Below the pieces are notes generated by a model. The model was not told where the DNA came from, ran no database searches, and was given only the letters and a program-made list of their open reading frames with translations. From Forficula auricularia (Eukaryota; Arthropoda; Insecta; Dermaptera; Forficulidae): a stretch of DNA of 64,000 nt. Shown here in pieces: positions 55,265 through 64,000 of this stretch. A program made the translations under genes and the position numbers. Each line of letters starts with the position of its first letter. Positions within the stretch are counted from its first letter, which is position 1. The stretch spans positions 744,001 through 808,000 of the forward strand of contig JALMQS010000264.1 in the NCBI GenBank assembly GCA_024734495.1, given 5' to 3'.

Positions 55265-55803
55265 TTTTAGCACCAAAACGAACATTCTATAATTTTTCGA
55301 AAAATGCCAACAAAAAACAGATATTGAAAAGATTAAAGTTGCGAATTGAGATATTTGGCTGATTCCATTTGTCTTTGAGGCTGGCTGCTCTTGAGTAAGT
55401 TTTCGTGAAGGATCTAACGAGGTAAACGTTGCCGATGGCAGCCAATCAGTTGAGTTCAAAATCCAACTGTTCTCTTGATTATGTCACTGCTTGAAACAAC
55501 TCCCAACTCACAAGGGACAATCAATTTAGTTCGAGATTTAACTGCGCTCTTCTTGATCAGAAATCCGCTCCGTGGCTCTTTTATCTAATCGAGGGAAAAG
55601 AAAAATCTCTTTTACTTCGACTTTTTTTCGCTATTTATTTAGAGTTGCCGGATTTGCCAGAGGGATCATAAGTAACTTGTATTTTTGTTTGTTTCTTTTT
55701 ATAATGTAGCTATATGTGTAATGTGTATATATGTATTTATGAATGTATAATTGTGAATGAAATTAATGATGGCCATACCGGTTATGGATATTATTATTTT
55801 TTT
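55265..55803. other. Unassigned sequence
   Basis: Block 55350-55640 is less AT-rich. A 100-codon minus frame overlaps the element edge and has no domain. Nothing else is seen. Confidence 0.35.
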
Positions 55804-56750
55804 ACCGACTTCAAAAAAGGAGGTTCTCAATTCGACTGAATTTTTATTTTTGTCTATGTTACCTGTCTATGTTATCTCCGCCAATTGTGAACCGATTTTG
55901 ATGATTTTTTTTGCCTTGGGTTCAGTCTAGTTTCCGTATGGTCCCGTTTTTTTTTCATTGGCATTGGACATTTTTTGGTATGTTTGTTCAGGCATAACTT
56001 GTTTGTTTATGAACCGATTTTAATGATTTTTTTTTAATGGAAAGAAGGTACCTTAGGGGTGGTACCATATTAATTTGATCAAGTTCTGAAGATATGATCA
56101 ATGACGAAATAACGTAAATCTCCAATTCTTATGAGCAAATAATCGAAATTATAATAAATAAAATCTTTTATAAAAAAAATCTTAAAACATTCATTTAAAA
56201 CTAGTAAACGTTTTGACAGAATTTCTATATTTATGAATTGAATTTTATTATCATTTTCTGATTCATTCGCCCGACGCTTTTCTTTACAAAATGCATACAT
56301 GATATTATCACTATTAATAACATCACTAAAAAGGAAAAATAAAAATAATGTTTATAAAAAAATAAAACCGACTTCAAAAAATGTAATTCAACAAATAAAA
56401 TAATAAGAAATCAAAAATCAAATAAAATGCACTAAAACGTATAAAATAATTATCTAATTTAGTTACAACTAAACGACGAAATATTAACATGAAATCGCTT
56501 TTTGAAGTCGGTGCTAAACAAACTATATAAGCGAGTGTACGCCAAACGCACTAAGTAAGATCCGACGAGTTAGATTCATAAAATGTATATGTTTGGCACC
56601 GACTTCAAAAACTGATTTCATGTAAATATTTCGTCGTTTAGTTGTAACTAAATTAGATAATTATTTTATACATTTTAGAGCATTTTATTTGATTTTTGAT
56701 TTCTTATTATTTTATTTGTTGAATTTAATTTTATTGAAGTCTGTTTTATT
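55804..56750 (-). mobile_element. Palindromic CCGACTTC element, family F, copy 3
   Basis: It begins ACCGACTTCAAAAAAGGAGG and continues with the tail in reverse orientation (CCAATTGTGAACCGATTTTG). It ends with the roughly 390-bp palindrome (56360-56750), which has GACGAAATATTAACATGAAA and its mirror. Layout and length match copy 1. Confidence 0.75.
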
Positions 56751-56785
56751 TTTTTTTTTTATAATATTTTTTTTTATATTGAATT

Positions 56786-56830
56786 GTAGACCCTGAAGAA
56801 AGAGGGACATTTCTCCGAAACTTTGGTTTT
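56786..56830 (+). ncRNA. Hammerhead-like motif next to family F copy 3
   Basis: Reads AGACC, CTGAAGA, AAGAGG-loop-CTC, CGAAACTTT, GGTTTTT. Stem I pairs over about five bases (AGACC with GGTTT). The downstream GAAAAAAATGACTGTCCGATAA resembles the right arm of element E2, so this is probably a half palindrome whose left part was lost. Confidence 0.45.
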
Positions 56831-56980
56831 TGAGTGAGAAAAAAATGACTGTCCGATAAATCTATTTTATTCGAGATAATTTTTTCCCGTATTATTCATT
56901 GTTGATTCATAATAGGTAATAGATTGAAAAAATTAATTATGGATTGTTTCATCAGATAAGTAAAAAGAAATCTTTTACAA

Positions 56981-57129
56981 TAGCGTACAAGTCTGTTAAT
57001 CAAGTGGACCCGAGTTCGAATCCAACCCGCGGCAACCGGCTAAAATCTGTTCCCTAGATAGAAGACCAAATTTAAAAATTATAGTATCTTAAATTGGCTG
57101 ATGGCTAGAAAGGCCGAAAAGCCAAAAAA
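56981..57129 (+). mobile_element. tRNA-derived SINE, family S1, copy 2 (5'-truncated)
   Basis: A perfect 13-bp direct repeat AAATCTTTTACAA flanks it (56968-56980 and 57130-57142). Box B is GAGTTCGAATCC. The 3' half matches copy 1, ending GGCTGATGGCTAGAAAGGCC and A-run. The copy starts at TAGCGTACAAG, so box A is missing. Confidence 0.93.
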
Positions 57130-57142
57130 AAATCTTTTACAA

Positions 57143-57597
57143 AACAATCTTCAAACGTTTCGGTATAATTTCTGCCTTTATCAATGTAATTTAGAATTAT
57201 GAATCGTAAAAAAAAGTTGCTCTGTCTAATGAATATAAAGCAACAAATATTTTGAATATAGACAATGATACAAATTGTGTTGATCATAAAATTAACTTGA
57301 ATACAAATAAAAAATATAAAAATATATTTTTTGTAAAAATTTTTGATATATATTAAAAAAACAGTAGGTACAAAAGTATCTGTGCTTTTGTTAATTTAAT
57401 TTTTTTCGTTTAAATTTTCGATCGTTTCTAAAATTAATATTTTTTCTAAATTCCTTTCTTAATCAGCATAAAAAATGTGTGACCATAAAAAAAGTTCCGA
57501 TACAAAAAATCTTTATCACGAAAAAAATATTTTCTTCAAAATATATTTCTATTTAATGGGTATTAATGTAAATTAAATAATATAAATTATATCTAGG
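57143..57597. other. Unassigned AT-rich sequence
   Basis: A minus-strand AAACGTTTCGG-like word near 57155-57165 may be a fragment of a hammerhead-like motif. Nothing else is seen. Confidence 0.45.
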
Positions 57598-57610
57598 GAG
57601 TATAGTGTGG

Positions 57611-57771
57611 AGATAAAAGTAAATAAATATTATATGCAATATTCATTTACTATGAGTTAAGGACGAAGAATCCTTAACTCAAAGTAAATGAATATTGCAT
57701 ATAATATTTATTTACTTTTATCTTTATTAAAGATGTTTCACCTTGCACCAACACCACAATCTCTACTAATT
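57611..57771 (+). mobile_element. Hairpin element family P, copy 3
   Basis: The palindrome AGATAAAAGTAAATAAATAT to ATATTTATTTACTTTTATCT has an inner stem AGTTAAGGA-loop-TCCTTAACT. It is followed by the tail GATGTTTCACCTTGCACCAA and CACCACAATCTC. AGTATAGTGTGG and AGTATAGGGTGG flank the element, an imperfect 12-bp duplication. Confidence 0.7.
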
Positions 57772-57783
57772 AGTATAGGGTGG

Positions 57784-58256
57784 TATGATAAAGTCACGTG
57801 GTGTGTTCATTTTTTTTTTAATTTATCTAAATTGTTGGTTAAGCCGATAATCGAAATAATATTAATAGAATAAAGCTAAATTATTAATAGAAACTAGCAT
57901 TTCTTACCCCTAAGGCGCCCATAGTGTCCCACTGCTTAGCTAAGGTGTTGTCCCTTCGGAACTCCCAAGCGAAATGAAAGCAATTCTTTCATCGGCTCGC
58001 TTATCAGGCTAACGGGAATTTATTCCAGCGAGGACACCACTAGATGGATTTCTTATACAAATTACTAAATGCTAAATTTCGCTTATTTTTTGGAAGAAAT
58101 AAGTAGTCAACAAATCCTTCAACAAAATATTTGTTGTAAGCACAACAACACATATTGTTTTGATGTATAGAAAAATTATAAATAAATGGCGATAATTAAA
58201 ATTAAACAAAATACACAATTCTAATAAGGTTGAATAATTTCAAGAACATCTTTTTC
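57784..58256. other. Unassigned sequence with a GC-richer patch
   Basis: 57905-58045 is GC-richer (CCCTAAGGCGCCCATAGTG, TCGGCTCGCTTATCAGGC) and could be untranslated sequence of a decayed retrotransposon. No open frame supports that. Confidence 0.35.
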
Positions 58257-58717
58257 AAGTCTCGGTATGCTCTATGTACCTGTCTCGAATACGGCTCTCA
58301 TCTGTGGAGAGGGGCCTCAAAATACTCTCTTGCTACCCTGGATGCAATTCAGAAACGAGCCGTCAGGCTAATTGACGATTCTACCCTCACCGAATCCCTC
58401 GACTCGCTGGCTCATCGAAGAGATGTCTCTGCCCTTTCCCTTTTCTATAGATACTATCACGGCAGGTGCTCTGATGAGATAAAATCAATAATTCCCCCAA
58501 AGCATGCTTTGCACGTAGCACGCGTTTTGCCGACTCCCAACACTCTTTCGCGGTTAAATTAGAAAAGTGCCGGACGACTTCATTCGCCAATACATATATC
58601 CCCATGACTTCAAGGAACTGGAACTCTCTTCCAGCCTCTATCTTTCCCAGCACCTATAATCTTCAAACCTTCAAAACCGGAGTGCATAGACACCTACGTC
58701 TACACCCTCTCACTTAA
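58257..58717 (+). pseudogene. Reverse transcriptase C-terminus with frameshift
   Basis: The first frame encodes CLEYGSHLWRGASKYSLATL, DAIQKRAVRLIDDSTL, SLAHRRDVSALSLFYRYYHG and RCSDEIKSIIPP, a very characteristic end of insect non-LTR reverse transcriptases (thumb and C-terminal region). It stops at 58560. The family continues in another frame from about 58568: TTSFANTYIPMTSRNWNSLP, ASIFPSTYNLQTFKTGVHRH and LRLHPLT, with a stop at 58715-58717. A frameshift near 58555-58567 therefore separates the two parts. The palm with the catalytic aspartates and the endonuclease are missing. The clade (CR1, RTE or a relative) is not certain. Confidence 0.85.
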
Positions 58718-58835
58718 TCAACTTTCTCTTCTCTTCGGTAATGCAAGGGTCTTTCGAGATCCATAGGGGCTGCATCTTTACTGGTCCACCCCTTCTTGCA
58801 TTCGATTGCATTAAAAAAAAAAAAAAAAAAAAAAA
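58257..58835 (+). mobile_element. 5'-truncated non-LTR retrotransposon, CR1/RTE-like tail
   Basis: A coding remnant (58257-58717) is followed by a short 3' untranslated region (GGTCTTTCGAGATCCATAGG, TTGCATTCGATTGCATT) and a pure A-tail of about 22 (58814-58835). Truncation at the 5' side and the A-tail are typical. I could not identify the target duplication. The pure A-tail suggests a fairly young copy. Confidence 0.82.
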
Positions 58836-59117
58836 CTTTTAAAATCCACTTATTAGCGAAATGCTTTAACTAGAATGCTGAAACTTTCAAATAGAATATG
58901 TAACTTATTGGAGAATTGATAGAAATAATAAATAATAGATCATATAAATTCTGTATAAAATTCTTATCCTCTTAATATCTGAAGTTTCAGAAGATTCTCG
59001 CTCTTTCTTCAGGGCTTCAGGGTCAGTGAATGAAGCTTGTTATATTTCCTTTTTGTCCCCTTGGTTATAAGTTACAAGTAGAGGCCGAATTTTTATCCAA
59101 TTATATATTTGGTTTGG
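58836..59117. other. Spacer with minus-strand hammerhead-like motif
   Basis: At 58982-59016, reverse, the sequence reads CCCTGAAGAAAGAGCGAGAA and CTTCTGAAACT. The core box is intact and CGAAAC has become TGAAAC. The following GGGTCAGTGAATGAAGC is as in elements E1 and E2. Confidence 0.4.
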
Positions 59118-59336
59118 GGAATCGGGTTCGCCGAGCTGGCTAAGACGCTGGTCCCGCTTCAGCATCGTTGATGACGATGTTCAAGCGGGAGGCCCGGGTT
59201 CGAGCCTGGCTAACATATAATATTTCGACGGGCTAAAACTCGGCTCCCTCACTATCCCTACTACTAAAACTTTTACTGATGTCCTGTCTAAATTGGCTTT
59301 GTTCCCGGTGACAATAAAAAAAAAAAAAATAAAAAT
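59118..59336 (+). mobile_element. tRNA-derived SINE, family S2, copy 3
   Basis: ATCGGGTTCGCCGAGCTGGC begins the copy, followed by CATCGTTGATGACGATGTTC in the long arm, box B CCGGGTTCGAGCCTGG, GCTAAAACTCGGCTCCCTCA in the body, and an A-rich tail. It is closest to copy 1. Target duplication is unclear. Confidence 0.85.
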
Positions 59337-60239
59337 AGTTTGCCTGTTTTTAATTTAAATCAATTGACCTAATATCTTTCTGAATTAGTGCATTTAGACG
59401 CAATTAAACCCATTTTTATTTTGCTATTACGATAAAACAAATTCACCTATATCCAATCGGGTATTTGAACCCATGAGAAATATTTGCATATACTTGAATA
59501 TTTTGATAAAAATAAATTTTTATTTGAATTATTTTTATTTTTACTTTATCCAATGCAAAGCATGGGTAAAGTATTGTAATCGCTCTCGGGGCAAGCGTGG
59601 CTTCAAAGGGTCCTCAGGTAAAGACTACGGAACCCATGGACTCAATTAAAGTCACAAATTGTAGTATTCAATTAGGTTGAATATTAGCACGTGACGGTTT
59701 TGCCAAAAATTACATGGGGTCTCGTCGAGAGGCCAAAAAGTGCGATTTTTTCATTTAGTGCGTGCGTATGGATGTATGGATGTATGTTATCGCTTTTTTG
59801 GCCCACGATTTTTTCCACACCGTTGCACCGATTGAAATGAAATTGAAAACCTACCATTAGTTTAACAAAATGAAGCGCTGATTAGTTTTTGGTACATATC
59901 GGCCCACAAACATTAGTACTTTATTTCAGTACTTTTTTAGTTTTTTCTAAATATCTTGAAAATGACTTAACCAATTTTGATGAAATTTAATATCCTAATT
60001 AAGTACCTTGGGGACCACAAAAAAGGTTAAATAAAGTTTTTAGTAAAATTATATTTTAAAGTACTTTACTCTAGAGTAAGATTGTACTTTTTTTAATTTT
60101 TAAAATTCTTTAAAATTTATTCATTTGATCGTTTTAATATAGCTCATTTAGCCTTGCTTAAGTAAGAATGGATAGGCTTCTCTCTGTGAAATGCTAAAAA
60201 TTTGGGAGGAATTTTTATGAGTAACCATAGCAACTGCGT
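59337..60239 (+). repeat. Family R repeat and AT-rich flank
   Basis: From 59535: TACTTTATCCAATGCAAAGC, AAGTATTGTAATCGC, then GGGTCCTCAGGTAAAGACTA and GGAACCCATGG, matching 46045-46130 in reverse. The start resembles family G (GTCAAATATTGTAATCG). It continues with ACCGATTGAAATGAAATTG-type wording common in insect repeats to about 60100. No frame is coding. Confidence 0.55.
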
Positions 60240-61570
60240 TGTTTTCTTATCCGTTACCTTTGCTGAAGACAGAGAAATCGATTTTAAACCAAAAATAGCG
60301 ATTGATTCTCATCTAGTACTTGAGGAATAATCATTCTATATTGGATTTTTGACGTTTCGGTTTTTATTAGTAACCATTGCTGAAGACATAGAGAAATCGA
60401 CTTTAAACCAAAAATAGCGATTGATTCTCATCTAGTACTTGAGGAATAATCATTCTATATTGGATTTTTGACGTTTCGGTTTTTATTAGTAACCATTGCT
60501 GAAGACATAGAGAAATCGACTTTAAACCAAAAATAGCGATTGATTCTCATCTAGTACTTGAGGAATAATCATTCTATATTGGATTTTTGACGTTTCGGTT
60601 TTTATTAGTAACCATTGCTGAAGACATGGAGGAATCGACTTTAAACCAAAAATAGCGATTGATTCTCATCTAGTACTTGAGGAATAATCATTCTATATTG
60701 GATTTTTGACGTTTCGGTTTTTATTGGTAACCATTGCTGGAGACATGGAGGAATCGACTTAAAATCAAAAATAGCGATTGATTCTCATCTAATACTTGAG
60801 GAATAACAATTCTACATTAGGTTTTTGACGTTTCGATTATTATTGGTAACCATTGCTGAGGACATGGAGGAATCGACTTAAAATCAAAAATAACGATCGA
60901 TTCTTATCTAATACTAGAGGAATAACCTTATTGCATTCCATTTTTGATGTTTTGACTATTAATGGAAACCTCTACTGAAAATGTAGAAGAATCGACTTAA
61001 AATCAAAAAGACTAAATTCTTTTTTGGTAAACAACTCAAGCAATCAAAAATAGCGATTGATTCTCATCTAATACTTGAGGAATAACAATTCTACATTAGG
61101 TTTTTGACGTTTCGATTATTATTGGTAACCATTGCTGAGGACATGGAGGAATCGACTTAAAATCAAAAATAACGATCGAGCTTGAGTTGTTTACCATAAA
61201 AGAATTTAGTCTTTTTGATTTTAAGTCGATTCTTCTACATTTTCAGTAGAGGTTTCCATTAATAGTCAAAACATCAAAAATGGAATGCAATAAGGTTATT
61301 CCTCTAGTATTAGATAAGAATCGATCGTTATTTTTGATTTTAAGTCGTTTCCTCCATGTCTTCAGCAATGGTTACCAATAATAATCGAAACGTCAAAAAC
61401 CTAATGTAGAATTGTTATTCCTCAAGTATTAGATGAGAATCAATCGCTATTTTTGATTTTAAGTCGATTCCTCTATGTCTTCAGCAATGGTTACAATAAT
61501 AACCGAAATGTCAAAAATCCAATGTAGAATGGTTATTCCTCGACTCTTAAATGAGAATTATTTTTGAATT
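60240..61570. repeat. 119-bp tandem array with strand inversion
   Basis: Units start (TGCTGAAGAC) near 60261, 60379, 60498, 60617, 60736, 60855 and 60973, spaced 118-119 bp. The units at 60379 and 60498 look identical; later ones diverge. After a spacer (61004-61040) one more forward unit follows, then the spacer in reverse (61178-61222) and three units on the other strand (near 61236, 61360, 61479). On the minus strand each unit carries a GGTT-loop-AACCGAAACGTC stem like the hammerhead-like motif. Confidence 0.9.
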
Positions 61571-61692
61571 AATTTCAATATGAACTACAAATTTCAAGTG
61601 ATATCTGATTAATAATAAAGGAACAAACATATTAATATTTCAAATGAATTTGGATAAAGTTTAGCAACGATCCGTTGCAGTTTATTTTATTT
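61571..61692. mobile_element. Terminus of the array-bearing element
   Basis: ATGAACTACAAATTTCA through TAATATTTCAAATGAATTTG to GCAACGATCCGTTGCAGTTT mirrors 42196-42330. GCAACGATCCGTTGC is itself a near palindrome. This fixes one end of the element; the left end near 60200 is not visible. Confidence 0.65.
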
Positions 61693-62716
61693 ATATTAAA
61701 TCAATTTTAATTTAGAAATAAATGCTTGGGTTGAAATTTTTTCAATGTTTCTTTATTTTAAATTACTTTTATACTCAAGTGCCAAATTATCTAAAAATTA
61801 TCTAAAATTTCGTGATTAGAAAAGTCAGCTAGCCATTCAACTAATCTGAGACAAAATTTTGACTTTTATTTTTATCTAAAATTTTGGGATTTGACTTTTC
61901 TAATCGGGGTTTTATTCCTATTATTGAACAGCTTAAAAACTATAACCTTTCCGATTTTGAACGTACAGTCTATCTATTATTATAGTAAGTGTATTCCCCA
62001 TATTGGAACTAAACCATATATGATAATTTGACAAAAATTTGTTTTTCTTACATAATTGTGCTGAGAATGGATAATAATTGAATACAAAAAAGCCAACTAC
62101 CCAATATGTAAGAATTTTAAATAAATATACTATATCCCTCTAGGTTAGTTGGTTGCGGTTTTTGGCCATTGAACCGATTTCCGACCAAAGCTACATTTTA
62201 TATTAATTTATACCAACTTTTAAACATTAGATTTTAGATAGAAAGCAAACGATATGTATGCAAATCTTTCTAGTTAAATGAATATGACGTTCAACTAACT
62301 CATCTAGAAAATGAAATTGGAATTTCCAAACTCTCAATAACTTTTTACGCTTTTTTGATTTTTTTTCCCTTGGGGGAATATTTTTGAATAAAATCTTTTT
62401 AAGAATGAATGAAGCTGTTTTTTTTTTTTAATAAGATATTAAATTTGTTATTAAAAATTTAAAACATCCAAACTTGAGAAGCACAAAATTAAGAGTACGA
62501 GCTACAAGTCGGATAAATATAAGTAAAGTATAAATTGTAACTTTTGTAACTTCACTAATTAGAATCCGTTTTACTTTTGTACGAAACCGTAAAATTTGGA
62601 GAAAAAAAACCGCCTGTACAAGACTTGGTATATTGTCAGTAAATTTGATTGAATGGACAATTTTTTCAATGAGGAAGATTTTGAGCTAGAAATCTGAAAC
62701 TTAGCACAAAGATTTA
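61693..62716. other. Unassigned AT-rich sequence
   Basis: A short inverted pair occurs at 61795-61905 (AAATTTCGTGATTAGAAAAG, CTTTTCTAATCGGGG). No gene is seen. Confidence 0.45.
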
Positions 62717-62724
62717 ACTTGACC

Positions 62725-62875
62725 CAGGCCCGATTCTATAACTGGGAAAAATGGGCATATGCCCAGGGGGTCGAGGGTTTTGGGGGATAAAGGGGGCGCA
62801 AGAGAATAGAGAAGATTGGGTGGGGGGCACTTGTTTAATTTGCCCATAGCGCCACGTGGGTTAAAAAGGGCCCTG
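62725..62875. mobile_element. hAT-like MITE with CAGGCCC ends
   Basis: The ends CAGGCCCG and GGGCCCTG are inverted. The flanking octamers ACTTGACC (62717-62724) and ACTTAACC (62876-62883) agree at seven of eight positions. The interior is G-rich (GCCCAGGGGGTCGAGGG, TGGGGGATAAAGGGGGCG). At 151 bp it is non-autonomous. Confidence 0.75.
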
Positions 62876-62883
62876 ACTTAACC

Positions 62884-63520
62884 ATAGAAACCGTAGAAAC
62901 AAATTGCTGCTTAATCGTTCAAGAGATTTACAAAAAAAGATTTGATTTTGCGGAGTTTGAAAATCTAGGCCCTTGTACCAAACTCAACCAAATTTTGTAT
63001 ACATAATCAGTGGGACCCCAGAAGAGTAAAAATGCAAAAACTAACCACCCAAAATTGGAGGGGAGGGGTCAAAAAATTAAAAAACTAGACCCTTGTACCA
63101 AACTAAATTTTGTATACATAATCAGTGGGTCCCCAGAAGTCTAAAAATGCTAAAACTACCCCCGCCCCCTACATGATTATAAATAATTTTATTAAATATT
63201 AAATATAAGTGAGGGGCCAGGTTGTATGGTAAAGTCAAGTGAATGGCCACATCAGAACGTGTCAGTTTATTTTTTATGGCATTTTTCTAACTAACGTACT
63301 AATAGATATTTTGACAAAATAATTAATATTTAGTAAAATATAATTTTTTCGATGTTTATTCTTTAAGACTTTTTTGTAGACCAAAACGGCATAGTTTCGC
63401 TCAATTTTTTTTATCAAAATAGTTTAAGCCGTTTTTTAGATATTTTTAAAAAACGAAACAAAAAAACCACTTTTTTCATGCAGGATTATCATACTTGACC
63501 ATACCCTGGATGGTTTGTAA
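62884..63520 (+). mobile_element. Family G element, copy 3
   Basis: Two modules (CAACCAAATTTTGTATACAT, AATCAGTGGGACCCCAGAAG) are followed by GGCCAGGTTGTATGGTAAAG, GGCCACATCAGAACGTG, TTTTCGATGTTTATTC, and CATACTTGACCATACCCTGG at the right. The order of blocks differs from copy 1, which suggests rearrangement. No coding domain. Confidence 0.6.
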
Positions 63521-64000
63521 AAAAATATATAATAAATAAATAAATAAAATGAGGTTTAGATTTTTCACGTTTCGTATTATTTAGATTATTTATTACATGC
63601 ATTCAAGATCCGATCAACTGTGCATTTATGCGAATAACTTAAGCGTCGCGTCGGATAAATCTTCCCCTATTGATTAGATTTTCGATCGGTTTTCTCTATT
63701 GACAATAAACATGGTGTGGTGTTTCGATAGCAAAAGGAATGTTTATGGGAAACAAAAAGACCCCCTGTTCATTTTGAAGCACCCCCCCCCCACACTCTTC
63801 TATACACTCTCTCTTTCACTCTTTATACCCATGTGTAATTAATCTTTGAATATATTAGACTACAAAACATACTATCCTGACCACATTGTATCCCGAGGTA
63901 TGGTGTTGTTGTTGTTTTTGGTTAAAAGGGCTTGAAATTAAAAATCTCCATTGGTTACAATAAATACTATGAATTGGACAGAACGGGTTGGGGTTAATTG
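63521..64000. other. Unassigned sequence
   Basis: A GC-richer patch at 63600-63680 and a C-run of about 12 at 63780-63792 are visible. No open frame or repeat end is recognised. Confidence 0.45.

Noticed and set aside
60240..61570. CRISPR array
   Set aside because: The whole 119-bp unit repeats with no unique spacers, the array inverts part-way, and the DNA is eukaryotic in character.
13470..63792. Long C- or G-runs (13470-13485, 27896-27910, 32422-32435, 40801-40812, 54422-54435, 63780-63792) as quadruplex elements
   Set aside because: They are single homopolymer runs, mostly inside G-type modules, and homopolymer length is error-prone; no spaced G-tract pattern was seen.

Overview
This window looks like a stretch of repeat-dominated, strongly AT-rich invertebrate (probably insect) nuclear DNA. 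The evidence is short degenerate non-LTR retrotransposon tails, tRNA-derived SINEs, Tc1/mariner-type and hAT-type elements, a Helitron-like family, microsatellites, and no compact gene arrangement. I recognise no intact protein-coding gene. Nearly all open reading frames are chance frames in repeats. The only protein remnants I can name are two 5'-truncated non-LTR reverse transcriptase C-termini (8143-8604 and 58257-58717) and the C-terminal dimerisation domain of a hAT transposase (31183-31338).

The layout is a mosaic of nested elements. Positions 1-9000 hold a Helitron-like element interrupted by a SINE (1843-2202), a palindromic CCGACTTC element (3877-4825), several inverted-repeat elements, and three copies of a palindromic MITE. 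One of these MITEs is split by a TA-flanked mariner-like element, another by a LINE tail. Positions 9000-19000 hold hAT-type and mariner-type elements, a fold-back element built from short tandem repeats, and a palindrome split by a SINE. Positions 19000-30000 hold large near-perfect inverted repeats, a SINE with an 11-bp target duplication, and members of a hAT-like MITE family with 8-bp duplications. Positions 30000-33000 are a Russian doll: a hAT-like element with a transposase remnant, inside it a second hAT-like element with subterminal ATGCA motifs, and inside that a palindrome with a 12-bp target duplication and a SINE. Positions 34000-46000 repeat many of the same families. Positions 46000-58000 hold the longest palindromes (up to about 675 bp). 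Positions 60240-61690 hold a 119-bp tandem array that flips strand part-way.

The most interesting signal is a recurring RNA-like motif: a CTGANGA box, a short stem-loop, then GAAAC(G/A)TC, with flanking bases that often pair with each other. It occurs about twenty times on both strands, usually as an outward-facing pair in the two arms of a palindromic element. It has the layout of a hammerhead ribozyme with a minimal, self-complementary stem III, a type known from Penelope-like retroelements. One base is inserted before stem II, so activity is uncertain. A related family of short hairpins with a fixed 3' tail is flanked by 12-15 bp target duplications, which suggests spread by target-primed reverse transcription. 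Several insertions can be checked against an uninterrupted paralogous copy elsewhere in the window.

No promoter or exon can be assigned with confidence. A CpG-rich block at 48105-48300 with an NRF-1-like palindrome, and a few GC-richer islands, are the best places to look for host function.
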